DNA of 7,270 bases from an uncultured Bacteroidales bacterium (GCA_937890845.1 CALADR010000274.1:1-7270); one strand, 5' to 3'; numbered from the stretch's first letter, positions 1-6,368 are shown. A program made the numbers and translations. The notes: a model not told the origin generated them from the sequence alone.

Positions 1-1
1 C

Positions 2-556
2 ATGGCTATTCTTGAAATGGTTCTTGCCAAGAAATATATTTTGAACCGTGTTGAGGATGAACTTGTGGAAGCCTCAATGAACACGGCAAATGTTTCTTCC
101 TCCGAACTCATTGCCAGAAATGCAGAGTTAAGCATGAGGTTTTCAAGGATGATTGTCCAGTTGAATGTCGTCAAGTATTCAAAGTTCATGTCTCATAAGG
201 TAATGTTTGACAGGACTACAAGGCGGCTGGATCTTGAGAATGACCAGAAGAAACTCATCAAACTGATGGAAATGACAGACAGCAGCCTGCACAATATAAG
301 CGATTACAAGTCGGTGAAAGCGGATATGGTGCTGAATGTGATTCTTGCTATCATTTCCGTTGTCTCCACTTTTGAGATTCTTTTCCAGAATGTGAGTCTT
401 CCGTTTCTGGAATATTTCGGAATGCATTCAAGCGATACGGCGGCTTTGCTTGTATGGTTTGTTGCAGCATTGGCTCTGTTCGGATTGCTGTTTCTGTTTG
501 TCAATATATTGAAAAGGATTGTTGAAAAATTCAAAAAACTGGTTTTCAGAAAATGA
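2..556 (+). CDS. Membrane protein with two C-terminal TM helices, probably 5'-truncated by window edge
   Basis: I do not recognise this gene. The visible 184 residues begin with about 105 mostly polar, helix-prone residues rich in Glu, Lys, Arg and Met. Two strongly hydrophobic segments follow, at about residues 109-129 and 147-170, joined by a short loop. The protein ends in a very basic tail (KRIVEKFKKLVFRK). This suggests a soluble helical domain anchored by a C-terminal hairpin of two membrane helices, with the basic tail cytoplasmic by the positive-inside rule. The ATG at position 2 lies on the window edge with no visible upstream sequence, so it may be an internal Met of a longer protein. 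The stop overlaps the start of the next gene (ATGA, 553-556), so the two are probably translationally coupled. The layout of polar helices plus two terminal TM helices recalls CorA-type proteins, but I see no GMN motif at the end of the first helix, so I do not call it CorA. Confidence 0.75.
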   Translation: MAILEMVLAKKYILNRVEDELVEASMNTANVSSSELIARNAELSMRFSRMIVQLNVVKYSKFMSHKVMFDRTTRRLDLENDQKKLIKLMEMTDSSLHNISDYKSVKADMVLNVILAIISVVSTFEILFQNVSLPFLEYFGMHSSDTAALLVWFVAALALFGLLFLFVNILKRIVEKFKKLVFRK

Positions 557-1053
557 TACGCCTTGCAAATGAAAATGAACTGACTGTCCTGAAAGATATG
601 TTCTGGACCCATATCTCTTCTCATCCCGAGTATATTTCTCATGGTGAGATGCAGATGGGGGTGTGTAAAGCTGTTGTCAAAGACGGCGGAATTTACGGGC
701 AGCCGGCGGAAAAAGGACAGGAGATGTGGATGAAATATATTATGGGGAAGTTCATGTCTGAGGATGCCAGGATTGTCGTGGCTGAAGAAGACGGCCGTAT
801 ATGCGGATTCTGCGTGACTGAAATTACCGATGACGGAGCGGACCAGTTTGGAGTTCTTTGCGACATTTTGGTGGAGGCCTCCTTCAGGGGCAAAGGTTAT
901 GGAAGGCAGTTGTTTGATGCTGCCATTGAATGGTTTCAGAGTAAGGGAGTAGCAGATATTTACCTTGAGTCTGGCAAATGGAATGAAGAGGCTCACAAGT
1001 TTTTCCTACGTCTCGGATTTTGTAACGTTTCAGAAATATTCAAGCTTAAATGA
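553..1053 (+). CDS. GNAT-family N-acetyltransferase
   Basis: This is a complete 166-residue protein of typical single-domain GNAT size. The family transfers an acetyl group from acetyl-CoA to an amine. Motif A, the acetyl-CoA pyrophosphate-binding loop, is clear: a beta strand (VLCDILVE, about 101-108) runs into RGKGYG at residues 112-117, fitting (R/Q)xxGx(G/A), followed by an amphipathic helix. Motif B follows with a strand (DIYLES, 135-140) and the usual NEEAHKFFLRLGF block at 144-156, where the Asn and the aromatic residues are characteristic. Residues 72-92 (ARIVVAEEDGRICGF and on) form the expected central strands. The substrate cannot be read from sequence; the C-terminal pattern resembles small-molecule or peptide acetyltransferases of the RimI/aminoglycoside type. 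The start ATG overlaps the upstream stop by four bases, implying a shared transcript with the membrane protein. The gene ends 20 bases before a hairpin. Confidence 0.93.
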   Translation: MIRLANENELTVLKDMFWTHISSHPEYISHGEMQMGVCKAVVKDGGIYGQPAEKGQEMWMKYIMGKFMSEDARIVVAEEDGRICGFCVTEITDDGADQFGVLCDILVEASFRGKGYGRQLFDAAIEWFQSKGVADIYLESGKWNEEAHKFFLRLGFCNVSEIFKLK

Positions 1054-1073
1054 CAGGATGCTTTTAAAATAAT

Positions 1074-1124
1074 CGCGGAAGATGCAACGTTTTTTCTTGG
1101 ACCTGCATCTTCCGTGTGCGTTTT
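1074..1124 (+). terminator. Hairpin with short T-tract, probable terminator after the acetyltransferase gene
   Basis: The arm CGGAAGATGCA (1076-1086) is perfectly complementary to TGCATCTTCCG (1104-1114). The stem extends by a G-T wobble and a C-G pair to 13 bp, around a loop of about 17 nt. TTTT (1121-1124) follows five bases after the paired region. The long loop and short, offset T-tract make it weaker than the htpG terminator. It lies only 15 bases before the next start codon, so it could instead be a leader structure. Confidence 0.6.
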
Positions 1125-1138
1125 AATAAAGTGTTTTT

Positions 1139-1849
1139 ATGGACATAAACTCCGGTAAAGGTCATATTCGGAAAGCTATAGCTGTGCTGGCTGTTATGGC
1201 TTCTGTCTTGTTTATATCTTCGTCTGTGTCCGGGAGAGAGAAGAAGGATACAGGATTTCAGTTGAGAAAATACGAATTTTCTGCCGGTGCAGGTGTGGCA
1301 TCTGCTCTTCACGGATCATTTGTCAATTATATTGGAGATCCGGGAGGCATCTCAGACATTTACCAGAGTGCTGAGTATTACGACAGAAAGAGATATACAT
1401 CCTCATTCACATTTAACTTCGTATATAATTTCACCCGGATTCTCGCTATTCAGGCAGGTGTTTCATATTATGGCGGACGCTGGACTTTTTTCCGCAGGGA
1501 AGGCGTTTCCTGGTATTCCGGGTATAAGTCAGGAAAGGATGAAATGGCGATGGATAACAGAATCAACTTTTTAGTACCGATGGTAACCTTGCGCGTAAGC
1601 TGGCTTAACAGGAAGCTTGTGCGTTTGTATTCTTCTTTAGGCCTTGGCCTGGAAATTCCATTTGCACGGAAGTGTGGCTTTGAGGCAAATGATCCAAGAT
1701 ATTTCATGGTGGCGCATTCCGGGTTTACACTGGCATCCCAATTGTGTTTTGCCGGCATATCGGTAGGGAAAAATGTATATGGTTTTTTTGAGACCGGTGT
1801 CGGAAACCTGTATTCGGGTTGCTGTGCCGGAGTAGGATACCGTTTCTGA
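1139..1849 (+). CDS. Small outer-membrane beta-barrel protein, copy 1
   Basis: This is a 236-residue exported protein. An N-terminal signal peptide is visible: a polar, basic n-region (residues 1-12) and a hydrophobic core at about 13-26, with likely cleavage near residues 31-32 (SVSG before REKK). The mature part is a succession of short strands with alternating aromatic and small residues (for example FTFNFVYNF, GVSYYGGRW). It ends in GVGYRF; the terminal Phe is the classic C-terminal signal for beta-barrel insertion. The size suits a barrel of about 8-10 strands. It shares two strong blocks with the barrel encoded at 2667-3296: LNRKxVxLYSxLGxG (156-170 here) and VYGFFE followed by GCxAGxGxRF at the C-terminus. 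The next gene, 55 bases downstream, encodes a lipoprotein, and the pair is repeated. Function is unknown. No Shine-Dalgarno is seen. The start is chosen because it gives a complete signal peptide; Met20 would cut its core. Confidence 0.82.
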   Translation: MDINSGKGHIRKAIAVLAVMASVLFISSSVSGREKKDTGFQLRKYEFSAGAGVASALHGSFVNYIGDPGGISDIYQSAEYYDRKRYTSSFTFNFVYNFTRILAIQAGVSYYGGRWTFFRREGVSWYSGYKSGKDEMAMDNRINFLVPMVTLRVSWLNRKLVRLYSSLGLGLEIPFARKCGFEANDPRYFMVAHSGFTLASQLCFAGISVGKNVYGFFETGVGNLYSGCCAGVGYRF

Positions 1850-1904
1850 TAGTAAGTAAGTTTCAAAAATAGCATACATCATCTTGTGAATATCTTTCTG
1901 TTCT

Positions 1905-2648
1905 ATGGAAAAAGCTGTTAAAAGTATCTGGGTGCTGTCGGTATCGGCATTTTGTGTCATCCTTATGCAGGGATGTTTCTCCTTTGTTACGGACCCGGTT
2001 CCGGAAGATCCCGCATATACTTCATTGAAATATCATATATACCCGGACAGTATTGACCCGTTATTCAAAGGAGTTGAGGCTGCGTACATATTCAGCGAGT
2101 ATCAGAAAATCCGATCAGACAGGGATAAGGCTGAGAAAATGGTAAAGTCTCACTATGGATCATGTCTGAATGAACTCTATTATGAAAAGATGGGTGTGTC
2201 TTCTGTTGGTACTGTATTTCCGGATACCGGTAGCGGATTCCCGTTTTTATACAAGACATATTGCAATTATAGTGATATTACAAAATATGTCCCTTATTGT
2301 GTTTCCTTGTCTGAAGATGGGGTGTGGACATTGGAGTTTGACTCTCAGTCAGGGTCTTTATCTGCCAAAGTGATGGTGTCAGACGGCAAAATGGTGGTCA
2401 AAAGCCTTTGTTACGAGAGAGTCTATGATAAGGAAAAAGTGACTGTTTCACCTGTTCCGGATGATCTGATGACAATGCCTTTGACTGAGGACGGGGATTT
2501 TTTCCAGTGGCCGGAGTCAGGGAAAATTAATGTGAATATAGTTGGGGCAAATTCATTGTCTGACAGTTTTGTCGTAGAATTCGGTCCTGCGGTAAGGATA
2601 GTGCGAGGAGCAGAAGTGAATGAGTATGATCATTTGGCATTTTATTAG
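1905..2648 (+). CDS. Predicted lipoprotein, copy 1, partner of the barrel proteins
   Basis: This is a 247-residue protein of no family I can name. The N-terminus is a lipoprotein signal peptide: Lys3 and Lys6, a hydrophobic core at about 8-21, and a lipobox-like LMQGC with the acylated Cys at residue 24. Gln at -2 is tolerated but not ideal. The mature N-terminus has no obvious acidic export tag. The body is polar and beta-rich, with GVW at 139-141 and GKINVNI at 206-212. The same landmarks occur in the second lipoprotein (GVW; GQFNVNI), so the two are distant paralogues. Several Cys residues in the exported part could form disulfides. It lies between the two barrel genes, 55 bases after the first and 18 before the second. 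A surface or periplasmic accessory of the barrel is inferred from this order alone. Confidence 0.8.
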   Translation: MEKAVKSIWVLSVSAFCVILMQGCFSFVTDPVPEDPAYTSLKYHIYPDSIDPLFKGVEAAYIFSEYQKIRSDRDKAEKMVKSHYGSCLNELYYEKMGVSSVGTVFPDTGSGFPFLYKTYCNYSDITKYVPYCVSLSEDGVWTLEFDSQSGSLSAKVMVSDGKMVVKSLCYERVYDKEKVTVSPVPDDLMTMPLTEDGDFFQWPESGKINVNIVGANSLSDSFVVEFGPAVRIVRGAEVNEYDHLAFY

Positions 2649-2650
2649 AG

Positions 2651-2658
2651 AGGGGAGG
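2651..2658 (+). promoter_or_regulatory. Strong Shine-Dalgarno of the second barrel gene
   Basis: AGGGGAGG lies eight bases before the ATG at 2667 and directly after the preceding stop codon (TAG, 2646-2648). It is the only well-formed, well-spaced Shine-Dalgarno I find among the genes of this window; the others start behind A/T-rich leaders, as is usual in Bacteroidetes. It fixes the start of the second barrel and suggests efficient, independent initiation inside the polycistron. Confidence 0.65.
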
Positions 2659-2666
2659 TTAATTGT

Positions 2667-3296
2667 ATGAGACGTTCGGTTTTGTTTTTTGTGGTTACGG
2701 CATTTCTTGCTTTAATCTGTTCTGATGCCTTTGCAAAGGATATGGATAAGACAGAAAGTGGCTTGGTTCCGCCTTTCCGGCATGAAATCCGTCTGGGATG
2801 GGGAGGTGCTCCTCTTTTTCATATGATGCTTGTCGGTCCTGGTTGTGATGTAAATTATAATACGTATGATAACCTTGCATCCAGTCTGTATGGAGAGTTT
2901 TCTGGTCCTGTTTATATGACAGGTAATATCGGACTGGAGTATTCATACAGTTTCAGGAAATGGTTTGCATTGTCAGTGAATGTCGGCATGAACGGAATAT
3001 ACGGGCGCAGATATGATAAGGTTACAGGGCTTCGTACAGGGCTTGATTTCGGGTCCGTGTTTTCTTTCTTTCCGCAGGCGAGATTTTCTTATCTGAATAG
3101 AAAATATGTGAAACTTTATTCCGCGTTGGGTGCAGGTATCACAGTTACGGCTTTCCATAATTATGCAGAACTGTTACCGGCTATAAATTTTGTTCCTATA
3201 GGTATTACTGCAGGCCGCAGAGTCTATGGCTTTTTCGAACTGTGCGCAGGTACTGTCGTAGTGGGATGCACGGCAGGGATAGGTGTAAGATTCTGA
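2667..3296 (+). CDS. Small outer-membrane beta-barrel protein, copy 2
   Basis: This is a 209-residue exported protein. Its signal peptide is textbook: Arg2-Arg3, a hydrophobic core at 5-17, and cleavage after AFA (residues 21-23). The mature protein alternates short amphipathic strands with Gly- and aromatic-rich turns, and ends in GIGVRF with the C-terminal Phe barrel signal. It is paralogous to the barrel at 1139-1849. LNRKYVKLYSALGAG at 143-157 matches the copy 1 block, VYGFFE and GCTAGIGVRF match the copy 1 C-terminus, and the strand preceding LNRK is also alignable. It is 27 residues shorter, partly because the segment after the LNRK block is reduced. The start is supported by a strong Shine-Dalgarno and by the signal peptide. 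The lipoprotein gene that follows completes the second barrel-lipoprotein unit. Ligand and function are unknown; a structural or adhesin-like role is possible but unsupported. Confidence 0.82.
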   Translation: MRRSVLFFVVTAFLALICSDAFAKDMDKTESGLVPPFRHEIRLGWGGAPLFHMMLVGPGCDVNYNTYDNLASSLYGEFSGPVYMTGNIGLEYSYSFRKWFALSVNVGMNGIYGRRYDKVTGLRTGLDFGSVFSFFPQARFSYLNRKYVKLYSALGAGITVTAFHNYAELLPAINFVPIGITAGRRVYGFFELCAGTVVVGCTAGIGVRF

Positions 3297-3314
3297 TACA
3301 TACCTGGACAGGAC

Positions 3315-3341
3315 TTTGTTAAATTGAATATCAATAACAAA
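3315..3341. promoter_or_regulatory. A/T-rich imperfect palindrome between second barrel and second lipoprotein
   Basis: TTTGTT (3315-3320) pairs with AACAAA (3336-3341), and ATTGA (3323-3327) pairs with TCAAT (3331-3335), leaving a 3-base loop and a 2-base bulge. All 11 pairs are canonical, but the stem is A/T-rich and no T-run follows, so it is not a good intrinsic terminator. It could be an operator or a weak mRNA structure in the 64-base gap, or chance in A/T-rich DNA. Confidence 0.3.
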
Positions 3342-3360
3342 TTGCGAAACTTGAGTAATA

Positions 3361-4094
3361 ATGAAAATATTTAAAAATATAAAATTGGCAGCTGCGGCTC
3401 TGCTGGTGTCTGTCACCTCTTCTTGTATAGTTGATTCACCATCAGGGGATCGTCGCCGGGACATGTGGCTGACAGCTCGTCACTTGTTTATTTTACATCC
3501 GATCTTATGTCATCTTATATGCTGGACCCTGTGAGACGGTTTTTCGACCTTTTTAGTCTTGATGAGTATCTGAAACTGCCGGAGTCGCAGCAAAAAGAAT
3601 CAAAATGGCATGACATGGTATATCATAAGGATGACAATACATTGTACGTTACAGGAATCGGAACTTTGTGTACAGGCGGGAAATCTCTGACTGACTCAGA
3701 TGCAGAATGGACGTTAAACGCTACGGGCGGTTTCGGTTCAATCGACCTCACAATAGACGTTAGACCATTGTCAGAAGGTGTGTGGGGATTGCAGGCAAGG
3801 GGCGTGGACAGTAACATAAGAGTAAAGTCAGAGTTGACTGTGTCTGAATTGTCATCAGGGGATAAACTTCTATTCTGTAATATTTCATGTTCCGGCTCAC
3901 AGGCTGAAAAAGAATATGTTACGGAGTTTTCTACCGGAGGTGAAAAATTTGTCTTTGACAACCGTTTTGAACCTTTTGTCCTTTATCTTTCCGGGCAGTT
4001 CAATGTCAATATTTTCAAAGGAGACAATATGATTGATTACTGTTATATGACATATTCCGGGCGCGGTACAAACTCCGTTACCAGCCGCGACTGA
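3361..4094 (+). pseudogene. Predicted lipoprotein, copy 2, apparently frameshifted
   Basis: Two overlapping frames together make one gene. The ATG at 3361 opens a 57-codon frame (to TGA at 3532-3534) that encodes a good lipoprotein signal peptide: Lys2, Lys5 and Lys8, an Ala/Leu core, and lipobox VTSSC with the acylated Cys at residue 22. The body lies in the -1 frame, open from 3435 to the TGA at 4092-4094; a GTG at 3465 could start it but would give a protein without any export signal. Adding one base near the GGGG run at 3445-3448 joins the frames into 244 codons, close to the 247 of the paralogue at 1905-2648, with a flexible Ser/Gly-rich linker after the Cys. The body shares GVW (codons 3777-3785) and GQFNVNI (from 3993) with that paralogue. 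Either this is a recent inactivation, or a sequencing or assembly error hides an intact gene. No canonical slippery heptamer is present in the right phase. Confidence 0.72.
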
Positions 4095-4105
4095 CAAGTT
4101 GTCAG
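4091..4105 (+). terminator. Short palindromic hairpin overlapping the stop codon of the second lipoprotein gene
   Basis: CTGACA (4091-4096) and TGTCAG (4100-4105) are perfect complements around a 3-base loop, followed by the T-rich TATTTTACTCTT. The stop codon (TGA, 4092-4094) lies inside the left arm. The stem is short, so termination would be weak. It may act together with the larger hairpin 35 bases downstream. Confidence 0.4.
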
Positions 4106-4140
4106 TATTTTACTCTTGGAATGCTATTTGACTGAATATT

Positions 4141-4195
4141 GCCGGTCTGAACGGGAAAGATGCATCTGGCATCGTTGTTCCTTTTTCGGACCGGC
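4141..4195. terminator. Long interrupted hairpin between the lipoprotein cluster and htpG
   Basis: The outer arms GCCGGTC (4141-4147) and GACCGGC (4189-4195) are perfect complements. Inside them GGGAAAG (4153-4159) can pair with CTTTTTC (4181-4187) using two G-T wobbles, and a small GATGC/GCATC hairpin sits near the tip. The sequence after it (CTTCCTTT) is only moderately T-rich. It could be a terminator of the upstream cluster or a structured element in the htpG leader; which one is not clear. Confidence 0.4.
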
Positions 4196-4314
4196 CTTCC
4201 TTTGCCTCGGGCATTATTTCGCATCGGTGATTTACAAGAGGCTGTTTTTGCCTTATTATGGAAAGGAATGTTTAAGAATAATGTCAAATAAATAATTATA
4301 AAAAGTTTGCAGTT

Positions 4315-6312
4315 ATGAAAGGTACGACTGGAAAAATAGGTGTTACTACCGAGAATATCTTCCCGGTAATCAAGAAGTTTCTTTATTCTGACCACGAGAT
4401 TTTCCTGAGAGAACTTGTGGCGAATGCTGTGGATGCAGACCAGAAGATGAAGGCTCTGGCATCTACAGGTGAGTTCAAGGGAGAACTTGGAGAACTGTCA
4501 GTACGTATTGTCCTTGACGAGAACGAGAAGACTCTTAAAGTCATAGATAACGGTATAGGTATGACTTCAGAGGAGGTGGACAAGTACATCAACCAGATTG
4601 CATTCTCCAGTGCAGGTGAGTTCCTTGAAAAATATAAAGATCAGATAGGTAATATTATAGGTCATTTCGGTCTTGGTTTTTACTCTGCCTTTATGGTGTC
4701 AAAGAAGGTTACCATCGACACATTGTCCTGGAAAGAGGGAGAGAAGGCAGTGAGATGGTCTTGTGACGGCAGTCCGGAATATGAGATGTCAGAGAGCGAC
4801 AGGACCGAAAGAGGTACGGAGATTACCTTGTATATAGATGATGAAGATGTTGAGTTTGCTACAAAGGGACGTATTCAGACTCTTCTGGACAAGTACTGTA
4901 AGTTTATGCCGGTGCCTGTAATTTTCGGAAAGGAGCAGGAGTGGAAAGACGGCAAATACATTGATACAGACAAGGATAATGTAATCAATAAGGTAGAGCC
5001 ACTCTGGGCCAGGAAGCCGGCTGATCTGAAAGAAGAGGATTATATGGAGTTCTACAGAACTCTTTATCCTATGCAGGACGAGCCGCTTTTCTATATTCAT
5101 CTTAATGTGGATTATCCTTTCAACCTGACAGGTATCCTTTACTTTCCTAAGATAAAGGACAGGATGGAGATTACAAGGAACAAGATCCAGCTTTATTGCA
5201 ACCAGATGTTCGTGACTGACTCTGTAGATAATATAGTTCCGGATTTCCTTACCCTTCTTCACGGTGTCATAGACTCTCCGGATATTCCTCTGAATGTTTC
5301 CAGAAGCTATCTGCAGAGTGATGCCAATGTGAAAAAGATTTCCGGATATATCACCAAGAAGGTGGCAGACAGGCTTGAGGAGATCTTCAAGAACGAGCGT
5401 GAGGCTCTGGAGAAGAAGTGGGACAATCTGAAGCTTTTCATCGAGTATGGTATGTTGAGCGACGAGAAGTTCTGCGAGAGGGCCATGAAGTTCTGTCTGC
5501 TGAAGAATACAGAAGGCAAGTATTTCAGTATAGAGGACTACAGAAAGGCTGTCGAGGCAGAGCAGACTGACAAGGACAATAAGACAGTGTTCCTTTATGC
5601 TACTGACACAGAGGCCCAGTATCCGTTTATCGAGGCCGCCAGGAACAAGGGTTATGATGTGCTTCTGCTTGACTGCCAGCTTGATTCTCATTTCGTGAAT
5701 ATGCTTGAGATGAAACTTGAAAACAGCAGGTTTGCTCGTGTGGATTCTGACAGTATCGACAATCTGATTCCTAAGGAGGAGATACGTCCGGAACTGAATG
5801 AGTCGGAAAAGACAGATCTGAACACTTTGTTCCAGGCTGTACTTCCTAAGGAAAACCAGTACTATGTAACAGCAGACAACCTTGGTGAAACTGCCGCTCC
5901 TATACTTGTGACACAGTCAGAGTTTATGCGCCGTTACCGTGAGATGTCTGCTATGGGTGGCGGAATGAATTTCTATGGCGAAATGCCTGCTTCCTACAAT
6001 ATTACTGTAAATATGCAGAATCCTCTTGTTTCCAGGATTATGGATGCCAAGTTGGCGGAAGTGAAGCCTGCAGAGGTTGTCGCTGATGCTCCGTCAGATG
6101 CTGATGAGGCTCAGAAAAAGTCCGTACAGGAGGCAAAGGATGCAGCGGCCCAGGCGCACAAGGCAGAGGTGGAGTCATTCGCTGCCGGAAATGAGATTCT
6201 GAAACAGATAGTAGATTTGGCTCTCCTTGCCAACGGAATGTTGAAGGGAAAGGATTTGAGTGACTTTATCGCACGTAGCGAGAAGGTGGTTTCAGATGCT
6301 TATCTGAAATAG
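4315..6312 (+). CDS. htpG: Hsp90-family molecular chaperone HtpG
   Basis: This is the cytoplasmic, ATP-dependent bacterial Hsp90 homodimer that binds and remodels client proteins. At 665 residues it is close to the length I recall for Bacteroides HtpG and longer than the roughly 624 of E. coli. The N-terminal GHKL ATPase domain (about 1-215) has the full nucleotide pocket: helix FLRELVANAVDA with Glu33 and Asn37, DNGIGM at 78-83, GHFGLGFYSAF from 116, and GTEITLYI from 167. The middle domain carries NVSRSYLQSD at 327-336, where Arg330 corresponds to the gamma-phosphate-contacting Arg of Hsp90s. The C-terminal dimerisation domain ends in an IVDLALLANGMLKGKDL block. An Ala/Glu/Lys-rich stretch at about 583-622 interrupts that domain. 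No Shine-Dalgarno is seen; the leader before the ATG is very A/T-rich. I find no convincing heat-shock operator in the 220-base upstream gap. A strong terminator follows, so the gene appears monocistronic. Confidence 0.98.
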   Translation: MKGTTGKIGVTTENIFPVIKKFLYSDHEIFLRELVANAVDADQKMKALASTGEFKGELGELSVRIVLDENEKTLKVIDNGIGMTSEEVDKYINQIAFSSAGEFLEKYKDQIGNIIGHFGLGFYSAFMVSKKVTIDTLSWKEGEKAVRWSCDGSPEYEMSESDRTERGTEITLYIDDEDVEFATKGRIQTLLDKYCKFMPVPVIFGKEQEWKDGKYIDTDKDNVINKVEPLWARKPADLKEEDYMEFYRTLYPMQDEPLFYIHLNVDYPFNLTGILYFPKIKDRMEITRNKIQLYCNQMFVTDSVDNIVPDFLTLLHGVIDSPDIPLNVSRSYLQSDANVKKISGYITKKVADRLEEIFKNEREALEKKWDNLKLFIEYGMLSDEKFCERAMKFCLLKNTEGKYFSIEDYRKAVEAEQTDKDNKTVFLYATDTEAQYPFIEAARNKGYDVLLLDCQLDSHFVNMLEMKLENSRFARVDSDSIDNLIPKEEIRPELNESEKTDLNTLFQAVLPKENQYYVTADNLGETAAPILVTQSEFMRRYREMSAMGGGMNFYGEMPASYNITVNMQNPLVSRIMDAKLAEVKPAEVVADAPSDADEAQKKSVQEAKDAAAQAHKAEVESFAAGNEILKQIVDLALLANGMLKGKDLSDFIARSEKVVSDAYLK

Positions 6313-6331
6313 AGGAATCCTTATGCTTATG

Positions 6332-6368
6332 AAGGGGCCGGCTGGAAAGTATCAGTCAGGCCCCTTTT
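6332..6368 (+). terminator. Strong intrinsic terminator of htpG
   Basis: AAGGGGCC (6332-6339) pairs perfectly with GGCCCCTT (6359-6366). The stem continues with GGCTG (6340-6344) against CAGTC (6353-6357), one bulged A and an 8-base loop, and a run of four Ts spans the end of the stem (6365-6368), with another at 6373-6376. It begins 20 bases after the htpG stop and is the best terminator in the window. The A-rich left side may allow weak function on the other strand too. Confidence 0.88.

Larger units (their letters stand above)
1139..4094 (+). repeat. Diverged tandem duplication of a barrel-lipoprotein gene pair
   Basis: Unit 1 (1139-2648) and unit 2 (2667-4094) each encode an exported small barrel followed by a predicted lipoprotein, all on the plus strand with gaps of 55, 18 and 64 bases. 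The barrels share long identical motifs near and at the C-terminus. The lipoproteins share length (247 and a restored 244) and two short motifs. Similarity is at protein level only; I see no long identical DNA, so the duplication is old. The spacing suggests a single transcript. Confidence 0.6.

Noticed and set aside
304..996. 230-codon minus-strand frame across the membrane-protein and GNAT genes
   Set aside because: It is antisense to two overlapping genes, one with clear GNAT motifs, and its translation has no recognisable domain.
3440..3465. Programmed -1 frameshift in the second lipoprotein gene
   Set aside because: The direction of the shift would fit, but no X-XXY-YYZ slippery heptamer is found in the signal-peptide frame and the short frame adds no sensible product. 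Mutation or sequence error is simpler.
4160..4291. 43-codon open frame (ATG to TAA) in the gap before htpG
   Set aside because: The start lies inside the long hairpin, no ribosome-binding site is visible, and the product has no recognisable feature. It is probably chance, though a leader peptide cannot be excluded.
4302..4309. Possible -7 element AAAGTTTG directly before htpG
   Set aside because: It has one mismatch, no TTTG at the right distance upstream, and would leave a leader of only a few bases.
4789..5691. 300-codon open frame on the minus strand inside htpG
   Set aside because: It lies wholly antisense to an unmistakable htpG and shows no domain or signal of its own. Long antisense frames are a common by-product of the codon pattern of well-expressed genes.
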